Source of the DNA: Vibrio cidicii
GTDB taxonomy: Bacteria; Pseudomonadota; Gammaproteobacteria; Enterobacterales; Vibrionaceae
Reading direction: 5' to 3'
Length of the DNA: 64,000 nt
NCBI RefSeq assembly: GCF_009763805.1
Contig: NZ_CP046804.1
Coordinates: 434,001 to 498,000 of the forward strand
The notes under the pieces are model-generated. The model was not told the origin of the DNA. It saw only the letters and a list, made by a program, of their open reading frames with translations, and ran no database searches. Below, piece by piece: positions 20,357 through 30,110 of this stretch. The translations under genes and the position numbers were made by a program. Numbering within the stretch: the stretch's first letter is position 1; the number at the start of each line of letters is the position of its first letter.

Positions 20357-21400
20357 ATGGAACTTTGTAATCAGTTGAGTTATGTTCGCTCTTTATCACC
20401 CGGGAAAGCTTATTTCTACTATCTTGATGACAATAAGAAAATGGCACCGTTGAAAATTGATCGTACTCGATTAAGAGCACCTAAAAGTGGCTATGCGGAA
20501 GCTTACTCTGGGGACTTTCAGCAGAAGAATGTGGCACCTCAAGATCTTGCCTTTTCTAATCCACAGTTCATTGAAGAATGTTATGTTCCTCCGGGAGTTG
20601 ATAATATTTACTGTGCCTTTTCATTGCGTATAAAAGCAAATTCTTTATTTCCAGATGTATGTGCGGATAGTTCTATTCGTTTGACGTTAGCGACACTTGC
20701 TAAATCTTATAAAGAATTAGGTGGATACCAAGAACTAGCAAAACGTTACGCAAAAAATATTCTGATGGCGACTTGGGTGTGGCGTAACAGAGAGTGTCGT
20801 AATATCGAAATCGAAGTCAGAACTGAAAAAGATCAGTGGCGTATAGCTGATGCGAGACGTTTAGAGTGGAATGGTTCTTGGGACTCTGATTCTCTGAAAT
20901 CGCTAAACGGATTAACTGAATATCTGACACAAGCTTTGTCTGATCGCAGTCATTATTTCAACATGGATGTAAAAGCGAAACTTAGTGTCGGCTGGGGAGA
21001 TGAAGTTTATCCGAGTCAGGAGTTTCTCGACACAAAAGAACAAGGAAAACCAACAAAGCAGCTAGCAACTACAGAACTTTATGATGGAGAGAAAACAGCG
21101 GCATATCACAAGCAGAAGGTTGGTGCAGCAATACAACTCATTGATGATTGGTGGGATGAATGTGCAGATAAAACTTTACGGGTAAATGAATATGGAGCTG
21201 ATCAGCAGTATGTGATAGCCAGAAGACATAGTTCGATGGGGCATGACTTTTATTCCTTGATCAGAAATACAGATGGTTATATTGACCAGATGAAGAGCAA
21301 ACAGTCTATTCCAAATGAAGTTCATTATATGATGGCAGTACTAGTGAAAGGCGGTTTGTTTAACGGTGCAAGTAAGAAAAGTAAGAAGGAGCAAGGATGA
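20357..21400 (+). CDS. cas7: Cas7f backbone subunit of I-F3 Cascade
   Basis: RAMP-fold protein of 347 residues that polymerises six-fold along the crRNA spacer. Segments shared with the Tn6677 Cas7 are visible: LSYVRSLSPGKAYFYYLDD at the start, LAKRYAKNILMATWVWRNR in the middle, KVGAAIQLIDDWW, and the C-terminal HYMMAVLVKGGLFNGA. It is the one gene of the module with an unbroken frame. It starts six bases after cas8 and overlaps cas6 by four bases (ATGA), so the module is one operon. Confidence 0.92.
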   Translation: MELCNQLSYVRSLSPGKAYFYYLDDNKKMAPLKIDRTRLRAPKSGYAEAYSGDFQQKNVAPQDLAFSNPQFIEECYVPPGVDNIYCAFSLRIKANSLFPDVCADSSIRLTLATLAKSYKELGGYQELAKRYAKNILMATWVWRNRECRNIEIEVRTEKDQWRIADARRLEWNGSWDSDSLKSLNGLTEYLTQALSDRSHYFNMDVKAKLSVGWGDEVYPSQEFLDTKEQGKPTKQLATTELYDGEKTAAYHKQKVGAAIQLIDDWWDECADKTLRVNEYGADQQYVIARRHSSMGHDFYSLIRNTDGYIDQMKSKQSIPNEVHYMMAVLVKGGLFNGASKKSKKEQG

Positions 21401-22003
21401 TGTCTCAATTTTATTTTTCAATTCGTTACTTGCCTGAACAAGCTGATAATGAGCTCCTTGCTGGCCGTTGTATCTCCACAATGCATGGTTTTGTAAGTAA
21501 CGATCGGAATAGCCAATTTAAAAATTCAGTTGGGGTATCATTTCCACGGTGGGATGAACACTCAGTTGGCAATGTGATTGCATTTGTCTCCACAAATACA
21601 GACTTACTCGTTGGTTTATCTTTCCAGCCGTATTTTTCAGCTATGGTTGGTGAAGGAGTATTTGACATTTCATCTGTAGAAACCAGTGCCAGGAGATGTG
21701 GATGAAGTTCGTTTTGTTCGTAACCAAACGATAGCAAAGAGCTTTATTGGTTCGAAGAAACGGCGAATCAACAGAGGGATGAGAAGAGCTGAAGTAATCG
21801 GACAAGATTATTTCCCTGAATCAGAAGAAGAACGAGAATTTGATTTTTTTCATAGTGTTCCTATGAACAGCTCTTCAACAGATGAATTTGTTTTATTTAT
21901 CCAGCGAGAAGTTTTTACAGAGGAAAAACAAGAAGGATTTAACAGCTATGGACTGGCTACAAATGATAAATGGAGAGGAACAGTCCCCGATTTCGTGCTT
22001 TGA
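21397..22003 (+). CDS. cas6: Cas6f (Csy4-like) crRNA endonuclease, frame broken
   Basis: About 201 residues when joined. It cleaves the repeat hairpin and stays on the 3' handle, where TniQ docks. The N-terminal part FYFSIRYLPEQADNELLAGR, the HGF segment (catalytic-His region of Cas6f, about residue 30) and VGVSFPRW match the family. The first frame stops at 21705. The next reads VPGDVDEVRFVRNQ...KKRRINRGMRRAE, with the basic RNA-binding helix, and ends FNSYGLATNDKWRGTVPDF. One extra base lies at about 21685-21692. The CRISPR array begins 100 bases downstream. Confidence 0.87.
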
Positions 22004-22103
22004 CCTTATTTCCAAGTGTTATATTTATGTTCTATAAAAAGAACAAAAAGAGTTTTTACACTAAAATAGTAGAGAAGAGTCAGGTTGCTGACTAATATTT
22101 ATA

Positions 22104-22238
22104 GTGAACTGCCGAATAGGTAGCCAAAAGTATGTCAATCCCCGTACTCAGATCATCCAGTGAGCTAACTGCCGAATAGGCAGTAAGAAGAGGACTGGAA
22201 GAAAGCAACCTTTAACTGCTGGGCTAGCAGAGAACAAG
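22104..22238 (+). CRISPR. Minimal I-F3 CRISPR array: two clear repeats, one 32-nt spacer, one degenerate third repeat
   Basis: Repeat 1 (22104-22131) begins GTGAACTGCCGAATAGGTAG. Repeat 2 (22164-22191) begins GCTAACTGCCGAATAGGCAG. They are 60 bases apart, leaving a 32-base spacer at 22132-22163, the standard I-F size. Both form the 5-bp Cas6f stem (CTGCC / GGyAG) with loop GAATA. A third hairpin (22211-22238, CTGCT-GGGCT-AGCAG) keeps the stem but with a different loop and is only 19 bases after repeat 2. The repeat type matches Tn6677-family arrays. The diverged repeat 2 is typical of the atypical repeat that flanks a homing (attachment-site) spacer. Confidence 0.85.
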
Positions 22239-22245
22239 CCATATG

Positions 22246-22272
22246 AAGCCTTGGAGTTTTCTGGGGCTTTTT
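22246..22272 (+). terminator. Probable terminator after the CRISPR array
   Basis: Short stem AAGCC (22246-22250) with GGCTT (22265-22269), followed by a T-rich tract. It would end the tniQ-cas-CRISPR transcript. The stem is short, so the call is moderate. Confidence 0.5.
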
Positions 22273-22421
22273 CTTTATAACCGAAGAAAATGTATCCACA
22301 TAGCTTACAAGCACACCTCACTGCAAAATGTCAGCCTATTGGTTAAGTGGGATATCAGACTTGAAATTATGAGATAAAATGCTGTATATAAAAACACCTA
22401 TAAACATGCATTATTTTAATG

Positions 22422-22438
22422 TACATTGAATTAATGTA
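22422..22438. promoter_or_regulatory. Inverted repeat upstream of the SMC operon, candidate WYL operator
   Basis: TACATT-GAATT-AATGTA is a perfect 6-bp-arm inverted repeat ending 23 bases before the ATG at 22462, in AT-rich DNA. WYL regulators of defence operons usually bind such repeats at the operon promoter, and a WYL gene closes this operon. Binding is inferred. Confidence 0.45.
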
Positions 22439-22461
22439 TGTTTTAGTTGCAAGGTGTAATA

Positions 22462-25400
22462 ATGGAAAGTGGGCTACAGAAAATCTACCTCCATCACAGT
22501 TACTTCAAAGGAAAATTTACAGAAGTAGAGTGTGTTGGGCATACCAATAACATGGGAACGAATGGTGCTGGTAAATCAACCATGCTTAGCCTTATTCCTT
22601 TCTTCTATGGTAAAGAGCCGAGTTCACTGGTAAACCGGGCTGGTGAGAAAAAAGCATTTGCTGATTTCTTGTTACCATCAATGCGATCAATGCTGATTTT
22701 TGAGTATAAGCGTTTGGGTGAGCTCAAATGTGTTGTAATGTATAAGTCGAAGAAATCGGTCGCTTATCGGTTTGTTGATTGCAGTGCCGAAGGAGGATTG
22801 TTTCAACAACATCTTATGGATCAGTTGGTCGGCACTAGCGATGTGCATGACTGGTTGAGACATGTAGTTTCTAAACACTTCTACGTAAGTAATCAGATTG
22901 GAAGCTCAATTGATTACCGAGCAGTTTCTATTAAATGATAAAAAGCGCCTGCAAAAGAAACGTAAATCCCATCAATCTTTATCCTCAACAGCTTACCAGT
23001 TCTCACTTTGTTCAAATGACACTCAGATGCAGCATATCGATTCTTTGACAGCAGTAATGTTGAGACACGATAAGCTACTCGCTCAATTTAAAACCATGGT
23101 AGTAGACAGTTTTTTATCTGACCAGATAGATATCGGAGAGGCACCTTTCCACATAGATGATGCGGAGTATATCAACAGCCTTAATGTATTGGTTGAGATT
23201 GAAAAGCATAGCGTTACGTTTCATGATGCTTTGGATAAAGACGTAGAGCTCAGAGAACAATGGTCATTATTGTTAGCCTATAAAAAACAGTTAGACCAGG
23301 CTGCTTCTAAAGTGGAATTAAATCTGATTACTACAGAAGCTTTAATAAAAGACTTGGGAATTCAAACAGGTGAGCTGGAATATGATTATAAAAGTAAAAC
23401 AGCCGCATTAAGAGAACGTTATAACAATGAATATAATGCCTTAGAAGGTAAGAATAGCCTAATTCAGACGATATATGATGAAAGAGAACGCTGGGATGGA
23501 AAGGAGAACATTACGACCAAGATATCTCAGTACGAACAGTTGTCTGATTATGAAGTCAAAATGAACAGCGATAGCGAACACTACAAAGGTTTATTAGAAG
23601 CGGTATCACAGCAGGCTGAGGCACACCAAATAAAAATTGGTCAACTGGAAACTGATACAACGAATAAGTTAAGTAAGGCAAAGGAGGACCTATCTACATT
23701 AGATAAATCAATGTCTGAGCATTTGAGGCTTGCTCAGCAAAGACAAAATGATCGCTCTGACGAAATGCATGTGCAAATTCGTGAGTTTTTGAAAAGCCGA
23801 GCTTTAGAAAAACAACGCATTAACGATGATATTCAAGCGTTCTACGATGATAAAACAAAGGCTTCTTTGTATTCTGAAGACGAGAATAAAGAAATTAGTT
23901 CATACGAAAACCAAATTAGTGAAATTGACGAGCAATTAGTAAAGCAAGCTATATATATATCGGAAAAAAGAGAACAACTTGATACTGATACAAAGCTTCG
24001 GGACGGCAAACTAGATGAATTTGATCTTAAAAAGAAAGCTCTAGGTAAGGCCGAAAAAGAAAGAGAGAAAATCACTAGGCAGTTAAACCCTGAACCTGAT
24101 AGCTTGCATGAATTTTTGAATGATACGAAAGACTCCTGGAGAGACACTATAGGGAAAGTGATTCGACCTGAGCTCCTTAACCAGAAAAACTTAAATCCTC
24201 AATTTGTCGATGGTTTCCCAAGCTCTGTATGGACTCGAAATAAATCTCAACCTTGTTGAGCAGAACGAGTTTACTAAGTCTGAGAATCAGCTAAAGCAAC
24301 AAAGAGAAGCCCTCAAAAAAGATATTCTTAACTATGAAGAAGATATAACCCGTATAAAAACAGAACTTGGAAAACTCAACAAGCAAGTCTCTCAGTCTGA
24401 AAAGGATCTATCCCAACTGGGAAGAGAAGAAGAAGGATTGAAGAATGAAAAGAAAGAGATAGGTCTGTCAGTAAAAGCAAAAAAAATTGATATAGAGAGG
24501 GCGATAAACAACAGGGTTGGGGAAATTGATAAACGTATTCAGCATAGTATTTTAGAGCTAAAAGCATATGATCATGAAACGGATAGTGGTGTTGAAAAGT
24601 TAGAAGAAACTGCCAAACAAGAGATACTTACTTTAAAGGCCAACGCTTCGGTTGAAGAAGCAGCAATACAAGAGCAAATTGATCTGAAAGGCCAACTGAT
24701 TAAAGATATTAAAGCGACTGCGGGTTATCAACTTAAAGAACTCGAGGATACCTTTGAGGCGATATTGAAAAATAGAGGTATTGATCCTTTGACTGAGCAA
24801 GTAGCCAAAGAAAGGGCGGCCAAATCTAAGAGTAAATATGAACTAATAAAAAGTTACACGCAGTTAATCAATGATTATCGTAGCTGGGAAAAATCGTTGT
24901 GGGTACATATAGATAAGCATGAAAAAGAGGCAACTGAACTTTCAGCATCAGTTGCTCGCTTATCTAGTCAGCTTGAAGACAAAAAGAAAAAGTACCAAGA
25001 GCGATTGAAAGAACTAGAGGTTAAAACTAAAGAACATAAGGCAGAGCTAGGTCGGTTAGAGAGAGAGCAGAAAAGTGTAAATAACGCTTATGAAGATGTT
25101 AATGATGCACTTGAAAAAGTTCCGACTACACATAAGTCAACCGAAATTAGGGACAATTTGTCTTTAGAGCTGCTACTTGAACGACTAACTAGGAACATTA
25201 ATAGGATTAAAGTACTGCGTCGTAGTATCGCTGATGCAGTAAAAAAAGTAGGAGAGGTTTTAACAAGTATCGGTTCAAAGAATAAAGTCTATGTTTTGTG
25301 GGAAAACATGGAGCAAGACAGGAGTCTGCATTCAATTCATGCCAATTATACGGAAGATTTCTTTATTGAAGGTATCGATGATGTTAGACGTTTATTAGAG

Positions 25401-26160
25401 GTAGCCATCCCCGACATCAGAGAAGTTACCCTTGAGTCACTCAAAACGGTAGGTGAACGTTATGTGCGTTTCTACCATTCATTGGACACATTAAATAGAA
25501 AAGTGAGATCAATTTCCTCAACACTTGGTGAAGAAATAAATACAACAAATCATTTTGAAGCTCTAAGTGACATTAACGTAGAGTTGGTATCAAAAGTCGA
25601 TGAGTTTGATATCTGGAAAGATTTAAAGGCGTTTAGCGAAGTCTGGTCTAAGTGGATGGAGAGCGATAGGAATGTCCTTCCTAGCAAAGAATTTGTCACG
25701 ATATTCCGTAGTACCACAGACTCTTTGCGTAGTTGTCAGATAAGTAATGACATTGAGTCTTTAGTCGATATTGATATATCGATGAGAGAAAATGGTCGAC
25801 CTGTAAACATAAGAAACGATGCTGACCTCAAAGGGCTTAGTAGTGAAGGTATCTCTACACTGGCAGTGATTGTTGTGTTTCTGCGGTATGACTCGTTACT
25901 TATGTAAAGACAGTAATGTGAGGATACATTGGCCATTAGATGAACTTGGTAAAATTTCAGATGAAAACGTGATGATCTTATTCGAGCTAATGGATGAACA
26001 TAACATCTCGCTGTTTTGTGCTCAGCCTAACCCATCTCCTGTATTACTCCGCTTCTTTACCACCAAGAATTATGTGGACAAAAACCTGGGTATTAAACGT
26101 TATGTTTCAGTAAAAGGACGTAAGCAAAATCCTTTATTACCTGAAGAGGAGGACAAGTAA
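22462..26160 (+). CDS. SMC-like ATPase (JetC/MksB type), three frame breaks
   Basis: Joined length is about 1230 residues. A head segment has Walker A GTNGAGKST at about 32-40 and SSIDYRAV soon after. Two long charged coiled-coil arms lie at about 270-480 and 590-880. The second head segment has a signature-like LSSEGISTLAVIVVF and Walker B IHWPLDELGK. This order is that of SMC/MukB/MksB/JetC proteins that load on and extrude DNA. Frame breaks of +1 are near 22925, 24225 and 25888, and each is bridged by family-like sequence. The start ATG 22462 has AAGGTG five bases ahead. First gene of an operon; its KITE and kleisin-like partners follow directly. The exact subfamily is uncertain. Confidence 0.8.
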
Positions 26161-26162
26161 TC

Positions 26163-26796
26163 ATGAGCACCAGATTTGAAATTACGGTTGAATATCTGCT
26201 TGATGAAAAAGTGATATGTGAAGTTTCTTATCCCGAAGCTTTTCGATTCCTCCAAGACTCAATAAATCGTTCCGAAGTTAATGCATTTCTGCATCGAATT
26301 TCCAGACAAGTTGGAAACACGAATGACAGCAAAGGTTACTATTGCTCATATGAGACATTAGAAGATCCAAAGAGACGAAAAAAAGCGACTAAACAATTCT
26401 CCCATATGCTAGCCGACCTAGAACCACTGCTTGATTGGCTTAGATTAGTGAGAAATGTAGATGCGGAATCTCGTCCAGTAGAAGCTGGCGCAAGAATCTC
26501 AGAGTCAGAGCTACTATCTGCAATAGAAGAGTCCTCTTCGATGTCCGAAACTGTTGAATCAGATCGCTTCTAAATTTAAAAAAGTGTCAAGATCTGTTGA
26601 ATCAAAAACTAAGCTGAGGTCTGTTCTGACGTATTTAACTGACAATGGATACCTACTCTCGGTTGGTAGTTCTGGAGCTGTGTATATAGCGACAGCTAAA
26701 TGGTCTTTATTATTTGATCAATTAGAATTCATTCACTCATTTGAAGGTTACGAGTTACCAGATGATGAGCCGGAATCTCAGCAGGAGCTCTTCTGA
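26163..26796 (+). CDS. KITE-like subunit (JetB/MksE type), frame broken
   Basis: About 210 residues when joined. The protein is small and acidic, with a winged-helix-like second half (LRSVLTYLTDNGYLLSVGSS, then WSLLFDQLEFIHSF). The first frame stops at 26573. The second continues LNQIASKFKKVSRSVESKTK, so one extra base lies near 26555. In SMC loader systems the second subunit is a tandem-winged-helix KITE protein of this size. The family call rests on position and fold-like features, not on a clear motif. It starts two bases after the SMC gene and overlaps the next gene by one base. Confidence 0.55.
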
Positions 26797-27651
26797 TGGG
26801 ACGTAAAGAAGATTCAAAATCAGCGATTCGTGCACTAAGCAAGCATATCGAGGTAGTTGATGAAAGCTGCTATGTAACTGCTGGTCAAATTGATGACACA
26901 CCTGAAAATGAATCTGCAATAACAGCCTTAGAAAAAAATCGATTAGCTTATTATGTAGACGACAACCTTGGTGTTCAGGTTCACAGCAAAGTTAGGAGTT
27001 TGTTGGATCATGTTACTAGCAGATATAGATTCAGAGAAAAAGTAGGAGCATATTCCAGTCTTATTGAGGATTTAGAATTCAGTATAGAAAGCTACAAGAA
27101 ATCGAAGACCCGGATGCACACTCCACACGAGCAATACTTTGATGAAATCAGAGAGATAGTCATGGAAATAATGGACATGATTACAGATGCCTTAAGTATG
27201 TATCATCATATTGTTTCTGATGAATTTAGTGTCGTGTCTGACATTGATGAACGTATAAGACAGACAACCCGCTGTAAAGATGAATGCTATAAGCTCAGAA
27301 ACGACAATAAGCTACTTAAGTGTGGTAAAGATAAGAGAATGGGTTGGAACTGATTTACTGCTTGAACGTTTACTAATGAAAGTCTTTAAAGCTCATATTG
27401 ATCGTAGTTTGAAAGATTTGGCAGCTACCAATCGCAAGCTAATTAGCATGGTGGAGAAACTACAAAAAGATAAAGCAGTTCGTCGATTAAACATGCTGAT
27501 TGATATCTTCTCGAACAAATTCAAAGAGCAACCTGGTTATCGGCCTGATGTATCGGGAATCATGGACCTGCCTACCTGTGTCTCTCTTGCTGAAAGGCAA
27601 CGTTTGGGGGATATGTTGATACCAGTAGTGCAAGAGATGAAGAGCTCCTGA
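26796..27651 (+). CDS. Kleisin-like subunit (JetA/MksF type), frame broken
   Basis: About 284 residues when joined, mostly helical. The N-terminal part (about 1-80: AIRALSKHIEVVDESCYVTA, VHSKVRSLLDHV) resembles a winged helix. A long helical middle follows (SSLIEDLEFSIESYKKSKTR). The first frame stops at 27353; the next continues AVKMNAISSETTISYLSVVK, so one extra base is near 27268. Kleisins bridge SMC heads, and this size and helical profile fit MksF/JetA. No diagnostic motif is seen. ATG overlaps the preceding stop, and the following gene starts at its last base. Confidence 0.55.
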
Positions 27652-28037
27652 TGGATATTGCGCTGGATACTTTGGAAAAGGTTCAACCAGAGCCAGATAC
27701 CGAGCAACCAGAAGGAATTAATGAGGACATTGCCGATGCAAGAGGAGAGACTCTGGAAAATGTTTTTGATCCTCTGACAGAAAATGTAGAGCTGCTATTT
27801 CAGGCTATTACCGATACATCCTACAAAGAAGATATTTCAGCGATGAATGCTTACGGTGTTCTTGATGTAGAAGCAACACCTGAGGATTGGATGATTATGG
27901 TGATGAGTTACTATGAGGCTCAGAAAAAATCGATTTCCAGATATGCTTTGGTTGAGGAAATTAGAGATATAGCTCAACCATTTGACGGAACATTATATAT
28001 TAAGGATATGATTTTCAGGAAGAGTACTCGTGAATAA
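27651..28037 (+). CDS. Small acidic protein of the SMC operon, unknown
   Basis: 128 residues, no recognised family. It is very acidic at the N-terminus (QPEPDTEQPEGINEDIADAR) and then helical (VELLFQAITDTSYKEDISAM, PEDWMIMVMSYYEAQKK). Its overlap with both neighbours (one base upstream, eight downstream) shows it is a true operon member. It could be a second KITE-like or adaptor subunit, which would make this a five-gene version of a normally four-gene system. The function is unknown. Confidence 0.6.
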   Translation: MDIALDTLEKVQPEPDTEQPEGINEDIADARGETLENVFDPLTENVELLFQAITDTSYKEDISAMNAYGVLDVEATPEDWMIMVMSYYEAQKKSISRYALVEEIRDIAQPFDGTLYIKDMIFRKSTRE

Positions 28038-28902
28038 GAAAGTAGTTAAATTGGCCCAACAACTGGTTAAGTTATCAAAAAGACAGTTACCTGATAAACC
28101 ATCGTATAGACAAATTTGTGATGAAGTAGGGATTGGTGAGTTTAGACGTGGAAAAATTCATCTAACATATTGTGAGTTAAGAAAGCTAGAGCATTTTCTT
28201 GATGATTTGTTAGGGACTACTGTTATCGATGTTTCTTTAGATTTCGATAGCCGTTTTGATGCTTCTTTAACACTTTCACAGGAAAAATGGGCTAAAGGTG
28301 ATGTGTTTAAATCGATGATAAATATGTCATCTTCCACATCGTATATACCTCTGGTTAGTGGTGAGGATATAAAAACCTCCATCGGTACAGTTATTTCGGT
28401 TAGAAAAGAATTCTTAGATGTAAAACGGATCAATAAGTTAGTAGTCATTGAAAATGGAGAAGTGCTGGTTTACTGGGAACACGTAATAAAGCTTCTTCCT
28501 TTGGAGTACAAAGACGCTGTCATCGTATATCGGGGACATGGTGACAATCAGACTGCGGTTAGGGAAGTTATTAGAGGACTTAGCAAAGAAACGAAGGTGT
28601 TAGTTTTTTATGATTACGATGCTGCGGGAATTGATATGGCGTTAAACTTGGCCGAAATAAGGTCTATCGACTTACTTGTGCCGAAAGTGTTGTCACCAGA
28701 AGTTTTAAATTTGACGAAATCAGATGAGTATCATGAGCAATATCCTCAACTAACTAAGCGCCTGCAAGATCCTGAGACACCTATTAGAGTAAGAGAACAT
28801 TTGTCAAAAATAGATGCTGGGAGGCTAGCGATAACACAAGAACATTTAATTGTTCACAAAGCGACGTTAGAAGTAATTGAAGTTATGGAGTACCAAAAAT
28901 GA
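28030..28902 (+). CDS. Toprim-domain nuclease-like subunit (JetD/MksG type)
   Basis: 290 residues. The second half carries a Toprim pattern: a glutamate strand VVIENGEVLVYW at about 138-149 and the aspartate motif LVFYDYDAAGIDMAL at about 191-205, followed by a strand and helix. JetD/MksG proteins use this fold to cut DNA trapped by the SMC complex. The N-terminal part (about 1-100) is helical with YRQICDEVGIGEFRRGK, possibly a DNA-binding arm. The frame is intact. It overlaps both its neighbours. Assignment as JetD-like rests on the Toprim residues and the SMC neighbours; overall similarity to known JetD seems low. Confidence 0.72.
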   Translation: MNKKVVKLAQQLVKLSKRQLPDKPSYRQICDEVGIGEFRRGKIHLTYCELRKLEHFLDDLLGTTVIDVSLDFDSRFDASLTLSQEKWAKGDVFKSMINMSSSTSYIPLVSGEDIKTSIGTVISVRKEFLDVKRINKLVVIENGEVLVYWEHVIKLLPLEYKDAVIVYRGHGDNQTAVREVIRGLSKETKVLVFYDYDAAGIDMALNLAEIRSIDLLVPKVLSPEVLNLTKSDEYHEQYPQLTKRLQDPETPIRVREHLSKIDAGRLAITQEHLIVHKATLEVIEVMEYQK

Positions 28903-29737
28903 TTGGTGGTGGTCTAAGCACAAAAGAGAGCCGCTTTCGGGCAATAGAAATGTTTGCGTATTGGGAAGGTATGGTTAATGCGTCTATGTTAGCTGATTTG
29001 TTTCAGGTAACGGTAAACAATATTACAAAGAGTTTAGCTGAGTATCGTAAGGAATATCCCCATGCTCTTGTATACAACAAAAGTGAAAAAAGATTTGAGC
29101 CAACAGGTGACTTTTCTCCTCAATACATAGAAAGGTCGTGGGAAGAGTATTCTGCTTTTTTAAGACTAAATTGCTCTATTTATTTTTCTTCTCTTTGGGG
29201 AGAAAATACTTTGGACTTTGGTCCCTCAAGCTCTTGTCAAGTAAACCCAGAAGTTAGCCGTTATCTTTCACAAGCTATTGCTAAAAAGCTTTCTATCGAG
29301 GTGACTTACCATTCTCTAAATCATCCAGAAGGTTTAAAAAGAATACTACACCCGGTTGCGTTAGCTAGTAGTGGGTTACGCTGGCATTGCCGTGCATACG
29401 ATGAGCGTAGAGGAGAGTTTAGAGATTTTAACATTAATCGTATGAGAGATTTATCGATAGTTGGTGGTTCTAAATGGTTAGCTAAAGATGATCGTAGTTG
29501 GATGCAAACAATAACATTGAAAATTGCTCCGCAACCCACTCTTACTGATGAACAGAAAAAAGTAATCATGATGGATAGGGGGAAGGTGAGTATTATGAAG
29601 TTAAATTGAGAGCAGCAATGGCAGAGTATTACTTACAATATCATCTTATAGACAAGCAGATACGGTTAGATGATCCTGTTACAAGACCTCTTTATTTAGA
29701 AAATTATGAAGAGGTTAAAGAATGGCTTTTTGATTAA
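28899..29737 (+). CDS. WYL-domain transcription regulator, frame broken
   Basis: About 279 residues when joined. An N-terminal helix-turn-helix (RAIEMFAYWEGMVNASMLAD, then FQVTVNNITKSLAEYR) is followed by a WYL domain (about 125-190) with LHPVALASSGLRWHCRAYDE and FNINRM. The frame breaks at 29575-29582 in a G run, where one G appears to be missing. The restored frame continues GEYYEVKLRAAMAEYYLQYH and ends at 29737. WYL proteins of the BrxR/CapW type repress defence operons and release DNA on sensing a ligand. It overlaps the Toprim gene by four bases. This is the only break in the window that looks like a deletion. Confidence 0.8.
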
Positions 29738-30110
29738 CACACTATGTCGCATGACTTACTCCTGCTTTGTAGGCGAATTAATTGAGACTAGCTTTTTAAG
29801 CAATATGTCAGTTTGGATATACAGAGCCACACTACTAAAATGGGACAATCCACTAAGTGATTTTTCAATACCTAGAGTTGTACGCGTATTACTAAATTAG
29901 TAAATATGCAAACAAACTTCTGTCCAAAACTGAGCTAAGATACAGCTCTTCAGTGTTCAGATTTCCAGTGTTCTGGCTGATGTTTGTCATGGTTAGTCGC
30001 TGCATGGTTAATCGTTGTGATCACCCAGCGGTGTGTTTTTCTACTAATGTTGCCTGAATCTGTAAGTAGTTTTCTTTCACCGCATTCACCAGACTTAAAT
30101 AGAAGCAAGA
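29738..30110 (+). other. Non-coding stretch between WYL gene and transposon end
   Basis: About 370 AT-rich bases with no credible gene. It holds short direct repeats (CAGTGTTC twice near 29960; CATGGTTA twice near 29990-30010). The CATGGTTA copies resemble the core of the TnsB sites to the right and could be weak outer sites. Confidence 0.4.

Noticed and set aside
22462..29737. DdmABC/Lamassu identity for the SMC operon
   Set aside because: A Toprim subunit, KITE-like protein and WYL gene fit Wadjet/Mks systems better; no Lamassu-type effector is seen.
29706..29900. 64-codon open frame after the WYL gene
   Set aside because: It overlaps the restored WYL end and has no family features.
29985..30020. 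CATGGTTA direct repeats as further TnsB sites
   Set aside because: Only the short core matches; the flanking TAGGAC part is missing, so I left them out of the transposon end.
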